This document shows positions 8,485 through 17,301 of a stretch of 64,000 bases of DNA, piece by piece; the stretch's first letter is position 1, and each line of letters begins with the position of its first letter. Source of the DNA: Microbacterium hydrocarbonoxydans. Its GTDB lineage: Bacteria > Actinomycetota > Actinomycetes > Actinomycetales > Microbacteriaceae. The notes beneath the pieces are model-generated. The model saw only the letters and a list, made by a program, of their open reading frames with translations. It did no database searches and had not been told where the DNA came from. The DNA is taken from the NCBI RefSeq assembly GCF_023715885.1, contig NZ_JAMBOY010000003.1, positions 558,001-622,000 of the forward strand, given 5' to 3'. The translations under genes and the position numbers were made by a program.

Positions 8485-10070
8485 AGCGGGATGTTCCCAT
8501 GCTTCTTCGGCGGCAGCTCGGCGCGCTTGCCACGCAGGGCGCGGAGAGCCTTCGCGATCGACACGCGCGTGTTCGCGGGTTCGATGATCCCGTCGATCTC
8601 GCCGCGCTCCGCTGCGAGGAAGGGGGAGGTCACGCTATAGGTGTACTCGTTCGCGAGGCGCGTGCGCACGGCGGCCACGTCTTCGCCCGCCTCCTCGGCT
8701 TTGCGGATCTCGTTGCGATAGAGGATGTTCACGGCGCCCTGTCCGCCCATGACTGCGATCTCCGCCGTCGGCCATGCCAGGTTGACGTCGGCGCCCAGCT
8801 GCTTCGAACCCATGACGATGTACGCCCCGCCGTACGCCTTGCGCAGGATGACCGTGACCATCGGGACGGTTGCTTCGGCGTACGCGTAGATGAGCTTCGC
8901 GCCGCGGCGAATCACGCCGGTCCACTCCTGGTCGGTGCCCGGCAGGTAGCCGGGGACGTCGACGAGCGTCACGATCGGGATGGAGAACGCGTCGCAGAAG
9001 CGCACGAAGCGGCTCGCCTTCTCCCCGGCCTCGATGTTCAGCGTGCCGGCCATCTGCGACGGCTGGTTCGCGATGATGCCTACGGAGCGACCCTCGACGC
9101 GGCCGAAGCCGATCACGATGTTCGGCGCGAACAGCGGCTGCACCTCGATGAAGTCGCCCGCGTCGACCACGTGCTCGATGACCGAGTGGATGTCGTAGGG
9201 CTGGTTGGGCGAGTCGGGGATGATCGTGTTCAGTGAGCGGTCGGCATCCGTGGTCTCCCATTCGAAGCCGCTCTCGTAGCCGGGGATCTCGGCCATGTTG
9301 TTGTCCGGCAGGAAGCTGAGCAGCGTGCGCGCGTAATCGAGCGCGTCGTCCTCGTCCTGGGCGAGGTAGTGCGCGACGCCGGAGCGGGTGTTGTGGGTCA
9401 GCGCGCCGCCGAGCTCCTCCATGCCGACGTCCTCGCCGGTCACCGTCTTGATGACGTCGGGACCGGTGACGAACATCTGGCTGGTCTTGTCGACCATGAT
9501 GACGAAGTCGGTGAGCGCCGGGCCGTACACGGCACCGCCGGCGGCCGGACCCATGATGATCGATATCTGCGGGATGACGCCGGACGAACGGGTGTTCAGA
9601 CGGAAGATCTCGCCGTACTTGCTGAGGGCGAGCACCCCCTCCTGGATGCGGGCGCCGCCCGAGTCCAGGATGCCGACGATCGGCATCCCGTTCGTGAGCG
9701 CGAACTCCATGATCTTGATGATCTTGTCGCCGGACACCTCGCCGAGCGATCCGCCGAAGGTCGTGAAGTCCTGGGAGTACACGGCGACCGTGCGGCCGTG
9801 GATGGTGCCCACCCCGGTGACGACCGAGTCGCCGTAGGGTCGGTTCCGGTCCATGCCGAACGCTGTGGTGCGGTGGCGCACGTACTCGTCGAACTCGACG
9901 AAGCTGCCGGGGTCGACGAGCAGCTCGATGCGCTCGCGGGCGGTCATCTTGCCCTTGGCGTGCTGCTTCTCCTGCGCGATCTTCTCGGCGTCGACAACGG
10001 CTTCGTTGTAGCGAGCGCGGAGGTCTGCGAGTCTGCCGGCGGTGGTCGAGAGTTCGGGCTGTTCCGTCAC
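8481..10070 (-). CDS. accD: Acyl-CoA carboxylase beta subunit (carboxyltransferase)
   Basis: Carboxyltransferase that moves CO2 from carboxybiotin to acyl-CoA (acetyl- or propionyl-CoA), 529 residues, two crotonase-like halves. Visible signatures are [19 protein letters not shown] and [10 protein letters not shown] in the N half, and [13 protein letters not shown] and [13 protein letters not shown] in the C half, matching the PccB/AccD5 family. The start is taken as GTG 10070 because TAAGGT lies 7 nt upstream; the same bases also look like a ribosome-binding site. The upstream in-frame codons to 10127 have no such support. Partner of the alpha subunit at the window start. Confidence 0.95.
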   Translation of the reverse strand: MTEQPELSTTAGRLADLRARYNEAVVDAEKIAQEKQHAKGKMTARERIELLVDPGSFVEFDEYVRHRTTAFGMDRNRPYGDSVVTGVGTIHGRTVAVYSQDFTTFGGSLGEVSGDKIIKIMEFALTNGMPIVGILDSGGARIQEGVLALSKYGEIFRLNTRSSGVIPQISIIMGPAAGGAVYGPALTDFVIMVDKTSQMFVTGPDVIKTVTGEDVGMEELGGALTHNTRSGVAHYLAQDEDDALDYARTLLSFLPDNNMAEIPGYESGFEWETTDADRSLNTIIPDSPNQPYDIHSVIEHVVDAGDFIEVQPLFAPNIVIGFGRVEGRSVGIIANQPSQMAGTLNIEAGEKASRFVRFCDAFSIPIVTLVDVPGYLPGTDQEWTGVIRRGAKLIYAYAEATVPMVTVILRKAYGGAYIVMGSKQLGADVNLAWPTAEIAVMGGQGAVNILYRNEIRKAEEAGEDVAAVRTRLANEYTYSVTSPFLAAERGEIDGIIEPANTRVSIAKALRALRGKRAELPPKKHGNIPL

Positions 10071-10077
10071 GGATTCC

Positions 10078-10083
10078 ACCTTA
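10078..10083 (-). promoter_or_regulatory. -10 hexamer for accD-accE
   Basis: TAAGGT on the minus strand, 7 nt before the GTG at 10070. It fits the leaderless TAnnnT pattern, though AAGGTGG within it could also act as a Shine-Dalgarno sequence on a longer transcript. Confidence 0.45.
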
Positions 10084-10186
10084 TCGTCGGCTCGTCGCGC
10101 CCCGTTAGATGCTCGCCACAACGGCATGCTCGATCCTTTGGTGATCGGATCTCAGTGCTCGTATCGCTGTCGCGGCTGCGCCCGGG

Positions 10187-11164
10187 TCAGTGCGATGACG
10201 ACGAGGTGTCGGGAAGTTCGTGTCCACCGCTGGACTCGATGCCGTCGGGCGTGGTGTCGCCTCTACCGCGGCGCGTCGTGAGCTCGCCGAGGCGGCGTCC
10301 GGCCCAGCCGACACCGCGGGCGGCCGTCGAGGCCGCGCCTGCGACGGCGCTGCCGACGTACTGGGCGCCGTGCAGCATCCGGAACTCGAGCTTCTCCGCT
10401 CCGGGGACGGGCTCGAGCTCGACCGGAAGGTCGACGGGAGCGGCGCCGAACGCCCGGCGCGACGTCGTGAGCACCCGTCGGCCCAGAATGTGGTTGCCCG
10501 CTCCGCCGACGGCGGCGCCGACGCCGAAGGGCAATGCCTTTCCGACGAACGACGCGCCGCCCTTCGCCGCGAACTGACGGACGAACGCGCTCTTGAGCCG
10601 GTCCGCGAGCGGACCCACCGCCGCTCGCGGCAGCGACTTCGTCACCAGTTCCCCCCAGTAGGACGAGCGGGATCCTCCCCGTCCGGCGGCCTGACCCGCG
10701 AGATGACTGACGAGATCGACGCCCTCCTTGCCGAGCATCAGCGTCATCACCAGCGCTCGTGCCCGGTCGGGGTTGGAGACGGGGATGCCGTGCACCTCGG
10801 CGACGGACTGCGCGAACAGGGCCGTGGACTCGACGAAGCCGACCGTCTCCACGCCGGAGAGGGCGAGGGTGATGCCGGTGCCGATCCCGGGCACGACCGC
10901 TGTCGCACCCACGGCTGCGCCTCCCGCGGTGACCGCAGCGAGGTAGCGCCGCTCGAGGATGCGGATGATCTCCGCCGGGCTTGCCTGCGGGTTGCGCAGT
11001 CGGATGCTGCGGATGTGGGCGAGGACCAGCGGGCGTTGAATGGCCAGCACTCGGTCGAGACCGCGCACCATCAGCGGATGCTCGGTCGACCCGACCGGCG
11101 GCACCCCCTTGTCCCAGGGGGAGTCGTCAGGCAGGGAGTGGATCTTGTGCACCTTCGGAACCAT
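10187..11164 (-). CDS. EcsC-like hydrophobic protein
   Basis: Uncharacterised protein of 325 residues. Residues 80-150 hold glycine-rich hydrophobic helices (AGGAAVGATAVVPGIGTG) followed by a segment like the EcsC family's region between its lipophilic helices (ALFAQSVAEVHGIPVSNPDR). A second glycine-rich stretch (GKALPFGVGAAVGGAGNHI) lies near 215-235, and the C-terminus is polar and Ser-rich. No signal peptide. EcsC-family membership is a moderate-confidence guess; the function of that family is itself unclear. Transcribed alone, from a TATGAT hexamer 6 nt before its ATG. Confidence 0.55.
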   Translation of the reverse strand: MVPKVHKIHSLPDDSPWDKGVPPVGSTEHPLMVRGLDRVLAIQRPLVLAHIRSIRLRNPQASPAEIIRILERRYLAAVTAGGAAVGATAVVPGIGTGITLALSGVETVGFVESTALFAQSVAEVHGIPVSNPDRARALVMTLMLGKEGVDLVSHLAGQAAGRGGSRSSYWGELVTKSLPRAAVGPLADRLKSAFVRQFAAKGGASFVGKALPFGVGAAVGGAGNHILGRRVLTTSRRAFGAAPVDLPVELEPVPGAEKLEFRMLHGAQYVGSAVAGAASTAARGVGWAGRRLGELTTRRGRGDTTPDGIESSGGHELPDTSSSSH

Positions 11165-11170
11165 GTGCCG

Positions 11171-11176
11171 ATCATA
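11171..11176 (-). promoter_or_regulatory. -10 hexamer for the EcsC-like gene
   Basis: TATGAT on the minus strand, close to the sigma-A consensus and exactly 6 nt before the ATG at 11164. Leaderless arrangement. Confidence 0.55.
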
Positions 11177-11189
11177 GGAATCTCCGCCG

Positions 11190-11234
11190 CGAAAAACCCG
11201 AAAGCCCGGCTCCCTTGACGGGGCCGGGCTTTCG
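11190..11234 (-). terminator. Rho-independent terminator of the nucleotidyltransferase gene
   Basis: Perfect 12-bp stem CGAAAGCCCGGC (11199-11210) with GCCGGGCTTTCG (11223-11234) and a 12-nt loop. Read on the minus strand it is followed by GGGTTTTT, making it the only hairpin in the window with an obvious U-run. It ends the gene at 11251-11943. Confidence 0.85.
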
Positions 11235-11250
11235 TGCAGAGATCGCGTGA

Positions 11251-11943
11251 TCAGACGAAGAGGTTCGCGCGCTCCAGGTCTTCCGCGAAGTCGATCTCGA
11301 CCGCGTAGAGGTCGGAGACGTCCATCGGCTCGAGCAGGAGGCCGTTCTCGGCGATCGCGAGCTCGAGCCCCCGCTCGAAGTAGTCCTGGTCCTCGACCCG
11401 CTGCAGCTGGCGCATGAACGCCTTCTTGTCGGCGGACGAGATGTAGTTGATGCCCACGGCCTCGCCGAGGCCGCCCTTGACGGTCTTGGAGAGCTCCTTG
11501 ATGAAACCCTCGGAGGTCACGGTGTACTTGACCTCCTCGTCGCTCACCTTCGAGGTGTTCACGGTCACGAACGACTGGTCGCGCTCGATGTACGCGGCAG
11601 CGCGGCCGAGGATCATCGGGTCGAACACGACGTCGCCGTTCATCCAGAGGACGCCCGCTCGGCCGGTCGCGCCGAGCGCCCGGAGCAGGCTCTTCGAGGT
11701 GTTCGTCTCGTCGTAGCGCTCGTTGTGAACGTAGTTGACGTTCGGGAACGCCTCGATGATGGTCTCTGCGCGGTAGCCCACGACGGTGGTGATGCGGGCG
11801 TCGGTGCCGAAGGCGGCGCGGATGTTGTCGTGCTGCTGACGCATGATCGTGCGGCCGTCGCTCAGTTCGGTGAGCGGCTTGGGCAGCGCACGACCGAGGC
11901 GCGAGCCCATGCCTGCGGCGAGGATGACGGTCTGAAGAGTCAC
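11251..11943 (-). CDS. LicC-like NTP transferase (sugar/choline-phosphate nucleotidyltransferase)
   Basis: Nucleotidyltransferase of 230 residues with the GT-A signature LAAGMGSRLGRALPKPLTEL at the N-terminus, where the downstream Lys contacts the phosphate. An acidic metal-binding segment WMNGDVVFD follows, and the C-terminal AVEIDFAEDLERA matches the family's second Asp motif (xEIDxxxDL). It resembles LicC/RfbA-type enzymes that make CDP-choline, CDP-ethanolamine or NDP-sugars for the cell surface; the substrate is not determinable. The GTG at 11943 follows AGGAG by 5-6 nt, which decides the start over an open frame reaching 12216. It stands alone with no glycosylation genes next to it. Confidence 0.8.
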   Translation of the reverse strand: MTLQTVILAAGMGSRLGRALPKPLTELSDGRTIMRQQHDNIRAAFGTDARITTVVGYRAETIIEAFPNVNYVHNERYDETNTSKSLLRALGATGRAGVLWMNGDVVFDPMILGRAAAYIERDQSFVTVNTSKVSDEEVKYTVTSEGFIKELSKTVKGGLGEAVGINYISSADKKAFMRQLQRVEDQDYFERGLELAIAENGLLLEPMDVSDLYAVEIDFAEDLERANLFV

Positions 11944-11969
11944 GAGTGCTCCTAAAGGATCGGTGTTCA

Positions 11970-11987
11970 CGGTCGGTTCACCGACCG
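11970..11987. repeat. Hairpin in the leader of the nucleotidyltransferase gene
   Basis: CGGTCGG (11970-11976), loop TTCA, CCGACCG (11981-11987). It lies 27 nt before the GTG at 11943 on the minus strand, in the 247-bp divergent gap (11944-12190) shared with the ABC ATPase gene. It could be an operator or an mRNA leader hairpin; nothing else recognisable is seen in the gap apart from the promoter at 12179. Confidence 0.4.
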
Positions 11988-12178
11988 GACACTTCGTCGT
12001 GCCGGATGTCATGCTAGCGATACAGCCTGGGAAGGCCCGCTGTCGGGCGCTCCTGTTGCCGTTTCGTGACCCACTACACACCGGACGCTCAGATTCGTCC
12101 AGAGGCTTGCGCGACGGCATATCGTGTGATCCGCGGGGCAATGTTGCGGTCGGCCGTGGGAAATGTCGTGCCCGTTGA

Positions 12179-12184
12179 TACCGT
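12179..12184 (+). promoter_or_regulatory. -10 hexamer for the tailed ABC ATPase gene
   Basis: TACCGT followed by exactly 6 nt and the GTG at 12191. This supports the far-upstream start and so the long N-terminal tail of the encoded protein. Confidence 0.5.
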
Positions 12185-12190
12185 AGGACG

Positions 12191-14047
12191 GTGACTGCTT
12201 CCCCCGACGACCGCACCGATCAGGTGGCTGACTCCGCGAGCTCGTCTGAGAAGAAGACGCCCGCTCGCACGGCTCCCGCGAAGAAGACGCCGGCGCGTCG
12301 CACGCCGAAGCGGTCGGCGGACGAGAACGCCGCTCCGACCGTCGAGGTGATCGCCGAACCCGTCGCGCGCCCGGGGGCGGGTGAAGCATCGGCGAAGCCG
12401 AGTTCCGCTGCCGCAGCCCGCGCTGCAGCGGCCAAGAATTCGGCCAGGACCGGCGCGGCGGCGAAGGCGGGTGCTGCGAAGAGGACGGCGGCATCCAAGA
12501 GCTCTGCGCGCACAACGCCGGCGGCGAAGGCGTCCCCGGCGAAGAGCGCGACCGCGCGGACGCCGAAGACCGCCGCGTCCGGCGCCCCGAAGACCGCAGC
12601 CGCGAAGTCCGCGGCGGAGAAGAGCGCAGCAGCGAAGACCGCTGCCCGGACGACCGCCGCTCGGACGGCGGCGGCGAGATCGGCGGCCGCGAAGAAGGCG
12701 GCGGCGACCAGGGCAGCCAACGCGGCAGCGGCGAAGGCCGCTGCGGAGGCGGCGGAAGCCGAGCGAAAGGCTGCGGAGACAGCCGAGAGAGAGCAGACGA
12801 CCGCACTCGCCCAGACCGAGGTCGTGTCGGCGTCGGGGCAGGCGCCGGCTCAGGCCTCCACCTCGGAGCCCGCACGCGAGACGACCTCCGTCTCTGAAGT
12901 CACGCCCGAGATCGCGACGGAAGTGCCGGTCGAGTCGGACGCGCCGATCGAGTCGGGCGACCCCGTCGAGCCGGAAGTCCCGGTCCAGTCGGGAGCCGCG
13001 GTCGAGCCGGAGGCATCGGTCGAGCCGGAGGCGCCGGTCGCGGCGGAAGAATCGGTGGACACAGAAGCCCCCGTCGAGTCGGACGCCGCTTCCGAGCCGC
13101 AGCCCGTCGTCGCGGTCGAGACGGCCGAGGGCGACGCCGTTCAGACGACCGACGCTGCGGTGTCGGATGTCGAGGCTCCCGCCGCGGCGGCCACATCCGT
13201 CGAGACGGTCGACGCGGCATCCGACGCCGCGGCGCAGTCGACCAGCCCGCAGGCGCGTGCGGCGGGCGAGCCCGCAGCGGAACCCGGCGGCGAGGCGATC
13301 CGTATTCGAGGACTCGTCAAGAACTTCGGCGATCATACCGCGGTGAACGGCATCGATCTCACGGTTCCGGCCGGATCGTTCTACGGCATCGTCGGCCCGA
13401 ACGGCGCCGGAAAGACCACGACCCTGTCGATCGTGGCCGGGCTGCTCCGCTCCGACAGCGGCAGCGTCGTCATCTGCGGCATCGACCAGGCGACCAAGCC
13501 GACGGCGGCGAAGCGCATGATGGGTGTTCTCCCCGACAGGCTCCGCACGTTCGATCGGCTCACCGGACGGCAGCTCCTCTACTACTACGGACTGCTGCGC
13601 GGGCTGGCCTCCGACGTGATCGAGAAGCGCGTCGGCGACCTCGCCAGGGCCTTCGACCTCGGCGATGCGCTCGGCCGCGTCGTCTCCGATTACTCCGCCG
13701 GCATGACGAAGAAGATCATGCTCGCGGGAGCGATGATCCACTCGCCCCGAGTGCTGGTGCTCGACGAACCGTTCGAGGCCGTCGATCCCGTGTCGTCCGC
13801 AGTGATCCTCGACATTCTGCGCGCATACGTCGCGCACGGGGGCACGGTCATCCTCTCCAGTCATGGCATGGACCTGGTCGAGCGTGTGTGCTCGCGCGTG
13901 GCGATCATCGTCGGTGGCGACGTGCTGGCCGAGGGGACGATCGACGAGGTGCGCGCGGGGCAGACCCTCGAAGCGCGCTTCGTCGAGCTGTCCGGCGGCA
14001 TCGGCGAGGTGGAGGGGCTCGAGTGGCTGCACACGTTCTCCGACTGA
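12191..14047 (+). CDS. ABC transporter ATPase with long histone-like and acidic N-terminal tail
   Basis: 618 residues in three parts. Residues ~20-190 are Lys/Ala/Pro/Thr-rich (KKTPAR, AAKS, AAARSAAAKKAA), like histone H1 or mycobacterial HupB tails. Residues ~200-365 are an acidic Glu/Pro/Val/Ser stretch (repeats such as VEPEAPV and VESDAPIES). From ~367 a normal ABC-2-type ATPase follows: Walker A GPNGAGKT (402-409), signature YSAGM in place of LSGGQ, Walker B LVLDEP (~521) and switch His (ILSSHGMD). The permease gene overlaps the 3' end. Such ATPases usually have 230-310 residues. The tail probably is real: the frame is open throughout and a -10 hexamer sits 6 nt before the GTG. Its role is unknown. 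Confidence 0.85.
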   Translation: MTASPDDRTDQVADSASSSEKKTPARTAPAKKTPARRTPKRSADENAAPTVEVIAEPVARPGAGEASAKPSSAAAARAAAAKNSARTGAAAKAGAAKRTAASKSSARTTPAAKASPAKSATARTPKTAASGAPKTAAAKSAAEKSAAAKTAARTTAARTAAARSAAAKKAAATRAANAAAAKAAAEAAEAERKAAETAEREQTTALAQTEVVSASGQAPAQASTSEPARETTSVSEVTPEIATEVPVESDAPIESGDPVEPEVPVQSGAAVEPEASVEPEAPVAAEESVDTEAPVESDAASEPQPVVAVETAEGDAVQTTDAAVSDVEAPAAAATSVETVDAASDAAAQSTSPQARAAGEPAAEPGGEAIRIRGLVKNFGDHTAVNGIDLTVPAGSFYGIVGPNGAGKTTTLSIVAGLLRSDSGSVVICGIDQATKPTAAKRMMGVLPDRLRTFDRLTGRQLLYYYGLLRGLASDVIEKRVGDLARAFDLGDALGRVVSDYSAGMTKKIMLAGAMIHSPRVLVLDEPFEAVDPVSSAVILDILRAYVAHGGTVILSSHGMDLVERVCSRVAIIVGGDVLAEGTIDEVRAGQTLEARFVELSGGIGEVEGLEWLHTFSD

Positions 14048-15588
14048 GGGCGGCGCTTCTGGTCGGTTCGCTCCGCGGAGACCGACGGATGCGCACCCTG
14101 CTGATGTTCGTCGTCGTCCTGGCGGTTACCGCCGTTGTGTGCACGGCGATCCTGAGCCTCGACGACGCACCCGTCGAGGTTGCGCGCACCGTGACGGTGC
14201 TCGGCAGCGGCGCGCTCTTCCTCGGCTTCCTGGTCGGTCCGCTGCTCGTGGGGGCCACTGACCAGCTCGACCCGCGTCGCTTCGCCGTCTTCGGCGTCGA
14301 CGAGCGGCAGATGCCGTGGATCCTTGCGCTCGCCTCTTTCGTGAGCGTGCCGAGTCTCGCCGTCGTGGCCGTGCACGCGAGCGTGTGCACAGTCGCCATC
14401 CGTCTGGGAGCGCCGTGGCCGGCAGCGGTGCTGATGAGCATCCTCGCCGCACTCTCGACCGTCCTCGTCGCCCGCATCGGGATGGCCCTCAACGCCCTCC
14501 TGCTGCCCGAGCGCCGTTCGCGCGAGCTCACCGCCCTCTTCGCGCTCGCCGTTCTGGTCGTCGCATTCCCTGTCGCGGTGTTCCTGGCGTCGCTGAACTG
14601 GGAGGGACAGGTCCCCGCGTCCGTGGCGAACGTCGCCGCGATCGTGGGTCTCACCCCGATCGCGGCCGCCCCGCGGTTCCTCTTCTCGGCGGCGGCGGGC
14701 GACATGTCGAGCGCCTGGGCCAGCGGCCTCATCGCCGTTGCGACCGTCGCGGTGCTCTGGGTGCTCTGGACGTGGCTCGTCCGTCGGTTGCTCACGACCA
14801 CCGAGCGTCCGGCGGCATCGCGTGAGCGCACCGGGCTCGGCTGGTTCGGTCTTCTGCCGTCCAACGCCTTCGGCGCCATCGCCGCGCGCAGTCTCGTGTA
14901 CTGGCTGCGCGACCGCCGCTACATCATGAACGTGATCGTCGTGCCGGTCGCGGGTGTCCTCACCGTGCTCCCGCTCCTCGTCGCCGGTGTGCCCCTCGAG
15001 ATCGCAGCGCTGTTCCCGGTCCCCGTGATGGCGCTGTTCTTCGGCTGGCTGCCGCACAACGACGTCGCCTACGACTCCACCGCGCTGTGGACGCACGTGG
15101 CCAGCGGCGTCCGCGGCGCTCCCGACCGGCTCGGGCGGCTGGTCCCCGTCGTGCTGGTCGCGGTTCCGGTGCTCGCGATCGCCGTGCCGCTCACTCTGCT
15201 CTGGATCGACGACTGGCGGCTGCTGCTCCCGCTCGTCGGTCTCGGAGGGAGCCTCCTGCTCGCCGGCCTCGGGCTCTCGAGCATCGTCTCGGCCGTCGCG
15301 CCCTACGCGGTCTCGCGCCCCGGCGACAGCCCGTTCCAGCAGCCGCAGCGCTCGGCCTCCCGCGGGATCTTCGGGCCGGCAGCCGCGTTCCTCGGTGCGA
15401 TCGTCGTCAGCGCCCCGACCGTGTGGCTGTTCGTCCTGACCGTCTTCGAGGGCTCGGGATATGCGTCGGCGACGTTCTGGAGCGGGCTCGGGACGGGCAT
15501 CGCGGTACTCGCGATCGGTGTGACGGTGGGCGGTCTGATCTTCGAGCGCGGCGGTGAGAGGCTGATGGAGTTCGTCGAGACCGCATGA
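14023..15588 (+). CDS. ABC transporter permease (membrane partner)
   Basis: Integral membrane protein of 521 residues with about 12 hydrophobic segments and no catalytic motif. It follows the tailed ATPase and begins inside its last codons: the GTG at 14023 has GGAGGGG (14011-14017) 5 nt upstream, giving a 25-nt overlap and translational coupling. An ATG at 14089 is a weaker alternative. The N-terminus (VLRLRAALLVGSLRGDRR) is typical of large actinobacterial ABC-2-like exporter subunits. Substrate unknown. Confidence 0.8.
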   Translation: MAAHVLRLRAALLVGSLRGDRRMRTLLMFVVVLAVTAVVCTAILSLDDAPVEVARTVTVLGSGALFLGFLVGPLLVGATDQLDPRRFAVFGVDERQMPWILALASFVSVPSLAVVAVHASVCTVAIRLGAPWPAAVLMSILAALSTVLVARIGMALNALLLPERRSRELTALFALAVLVVAFPVAVFLASLNWEGQVPASVANVAAIVGLTPIAAAPRFLFSAAAGDMSSAWASGLIAVATVAVLWVLWTWLVRRLLTTTERPAASRERTGLGWFGLLPSNAFGAIAARSLVYWLRDRRYIMNVIVVPVAGVLTVLPLLVAGVPLEIAALFPVPVMALFFGWLPHNDVAYDSTALWTHVASGVRGAPDRLGRLVPVVLVAVPVLAIAVPLTLLWIDDWRLLLPLVGLGGSLLLAGLGLSSIVSAVAPYAVSRPGDSPFQQPQRSASRGIFGPAAAFLGAIVVSAPTVWLFVLTVFEGSGYASATFWSGLGTGIAVLAIGVTVGGLIFERGGERLMEFVETA

Positions 15589-15616
15589 CGCCCGCCCGAC
15601 CCCGTGCGCGCGCGGC

Positions 15617-15622
15617 TAGAAT
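15617..15622 (+). promoter_or_regulatory. -10 hexamer for the DUF3039 gene
   Basis: TAGAAT followed by exactly 6 nt and the ATG at 15629. One of the best -10 matches in the window; leaderless arrangement. Confidence 0.6.
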
Positions 15623-15628
15623 CTCGTC

Positions 15629-15895
15629 ATGAGTACTCCGCTGGACAGCCCCGATCAGGGCGGCGTGGCAACGCTTGATCGCGAACTGGAAGAGCTCCTC
15701 CGGGAGGAGAATCTCGAACCGGGGGACCACGAGCGCTTCTCGCACTACGTGAAGAAGGACAAGATCCTCGAGTCCGCGATCACCGGCAAGCCGGTGCGCG
15801 CGCTGTGCGGCAAGAAGTGGACTCCGGGCCGTGATCCGGAGAAGTTCCCGATCTGCCCCACGTGCAAGGAGATCTACGAGTCGATGGTCGGCTGA
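15629..15895 (+). CDS. DUF3039 family small zinc-ribbon-like protein
   Basis: 88-residue conserved actinobacterial protein. After an acidic N-terminus it has HERFSHYVKKDKI and then a cysteine pattern ALCGKKW...FPICPTCKEIYE. C60, C76 and C79, with His39 as possible fourth ligand, would suit a zinc site. DUF3039 has no established function. It faces pncB convergently with only 9 bp between the stop codons. Confidence 0.85.
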   Translation: MSTPLDSPDQGGVATLDRELEELLREENLEPGDHERFSHYVKKDKILESAITGKPVRALCGKKWTPGRDPEKFPICPTCKEIYESMVG

Positions 15896-15904
15896 CCGGC
15901 CGAA

Positions 15905-17230
15905 TCACTCGGCGTCGACGAAGACCGTCGGGATCGCGGGATCCGACTTGCTGAGCGCGAGCGCGCGCACGGGCAGTTCCTCGCGTACGCGCAGGTGGTG
16001 CTGCCTCGCGGCGGCCGTACCGGGCGCACCCTCGAACGACCGGTCGATCGCACCGTGGTCGACGAACGTCGTCTGCAAGGCGCGACCGTCGGGGTGCTCC
16101 GCTGCGGTTCCGAGTTCCTCGAAGCCGTCCGAGACGACGACGGTCTCGGTGGTGGCCACGCCGTCGGTCAGTGTGCGGAACGCGGCCTTGCGTCCGCCGT
16201 GGGACGCCTTGTCGGTGGAGGCCTTCGCGACGCCGACCCACGACCCGTCGGAATCCTGTCGTGCCACCAGCTTGTAGACCATGCTCGCTGTGGGGTACCC
16301 CGATCCGGTCACCACCGACGTGCCGACGCCGTAGGCGTCGACGGGGGAGGCGGCGAGGGCGGCGATGGCGTACTCGTCGAGGTCGCTCGTCACCGTGATG
16401 CGGGTGCCGGTCGCGCCGAGCTCGTCGAGCTGCGCGCGTACCTCCGCGGCCACGATCGGCAGATCGCCGGAGTCGATGCGCACTCCGCCGAGTCCGGTGC
16501 CCGCGACGCGGATCGCCGTCTCGACCCCGGTGCGGATGTCGTAGGTGTCGACCAGCAGCGTGGTTCCGGTGCCGAGGCTCTCGATCTGCGACCGGAACGC
16601 ATCCTCTTCGTTGTCGTGCAGCAGCGTCCAGGAATGCGCCGCGGTGCCCATCGTCGGGATGCCCCACTGCCGCCCCGCCTCGAGGTTGCTGGTCGCTCCG
16701 AAGCCGGCGATGTAGGCGGCTCTGGCGGCGGCGACGGCCGAGCGCTCCGCCGCTCGTCGCGATCCCATCTCGGCGAGCGGACGCTCTCCCGCGGCGATGC
16801 TCATCCGCGACGCGGCGGTCGCGACAGCGGAGTCGTGGTTGAGCACGCTCAGAGCGAGGGTCTCGAGCACGACGGCATCGGCGAAGCTGCCCTCGACGGT
16901 GAGGATGGGGGAGCCGGGGAAGTACAGCTCGCCCTCGCGGTAGCCGCGGATGCTGCCGGTGAAGCGGTAGGCCTCGAGATACTTCAGCGATTCGGCATCC
17001 ACCACGTGGTTGTCGCTCAGGAACCGCAGCTCATCGTCGCCGAAGCGGAAGTCCCGCAGGAGTGCGAGCAGGCGCCCGGTGCCGGCCACGACGCCGAAGC
17101 GGCGTCCGCCGGACAGCCGCCTCGAGAACAGCTCGAAGACACTGGGCCGAGCGGCCGTCCCGTCGCGCAGGGCGGCGGCGAGCATGGTGAGCTCGTATCG
17201 ATCGGTGAGCAGCGCCGTGGACGTCGTCAT
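15905..17230 (-). CDS. pncB: Nicotinate phosphoribosyltransferase
   Basis: First enzyme of the Preiss-Handler NAD salvage route: nicotinate + PRPP + ATP gives nicotinate mononucleotide. 441 residues, full length. Visible family features are the start [17 protein letters not shown], the GTAAHSW segment carrying the phosphorylated active-site His, [15 protein letters not shown] and VRIDSGDL of the barrel, and FGVGTSVVT-like [13 protein letters not shown] that holds the phosphate. The ATG lies 6 nt after TAAGCT. Transcribed alone, convergent with DUF3039 and divergent from murI. Confidence 0.95.
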   Translation of the reverse strand: MTTSTALLTDRYELTMLAAALRDGTAARPSVFELFSRRLSGGRRFGVVAGTGRLLALLRDFRFGDDELRFLSDNHVVDAESLKYLEAYRFTGSIRGYREGELYFPGSPILTVEGSFADAVVLETLALSVLNHDSAVATAASRMSIAAGERPLAEMGSRRAAERSAVAAARAAYIAGFGATSNLEAGRQWGIPTMGTAAHSWTLLHDNEEDAFRSQIESLGTGTTLLVDTYDIRTGVETAIRVAGTGLGGVRIDSGDLPIVAAEVRAQLDELGATGTRITVTSDLDEYAIAALAASPVDAYGVGTSVVTGSGYPTASMVYKLVARQDSDGSWVGVAKASTDKASHGGRKAAFRTLTDGVATTETVVVSDGFEELGTAAEHPDGRALQTTFVDHGAIDRSFEGAPGTAAARQHHLRVREELPVRALALSKSDPAIPTVFVDAE

Positions 17231-17236
17231 GCGCTC

Positions 17237-17242
17237 AGCTTA
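17237..17242 (-). promoter_or_regulatory. -10 hexamer for pncB
   Basis: TAAGCT on the minus strand, exactly 6 nt before the ATG at 17230. Leaderless arrangement. Confidence 0.5.
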
Positions 17243-17287
17243 GTGACGGCGGGCTCGGCGGACGCCGCGCATGTCGGTGCGCCCGAG

Positions 17288-17293
17288 TAGGCT
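17288..17293 (+). promoter_or_regulatory. -10 hexamer for murI-rph-rdgB
   Basis: TAGGCT followed by 8 nt and the ATG at 17302; leaderless or nearly so. It lies 45 bp from the divergent pncB -10. Confidence 0.5.
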
Positions 17294-17301
17294 GGGGAGT
17301 C

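Noticed and set aside
12089-14032. Minus-strand frame of 647 codons opposite the tailed ABC ATPase, which could challenge the tail's reality
   Set aside because: The plus-strand frame joins a proven ATPase domain, has a -10 box 6 nt before its GTG and a sensible basic/acidic organisation; the minus frame has none of these.
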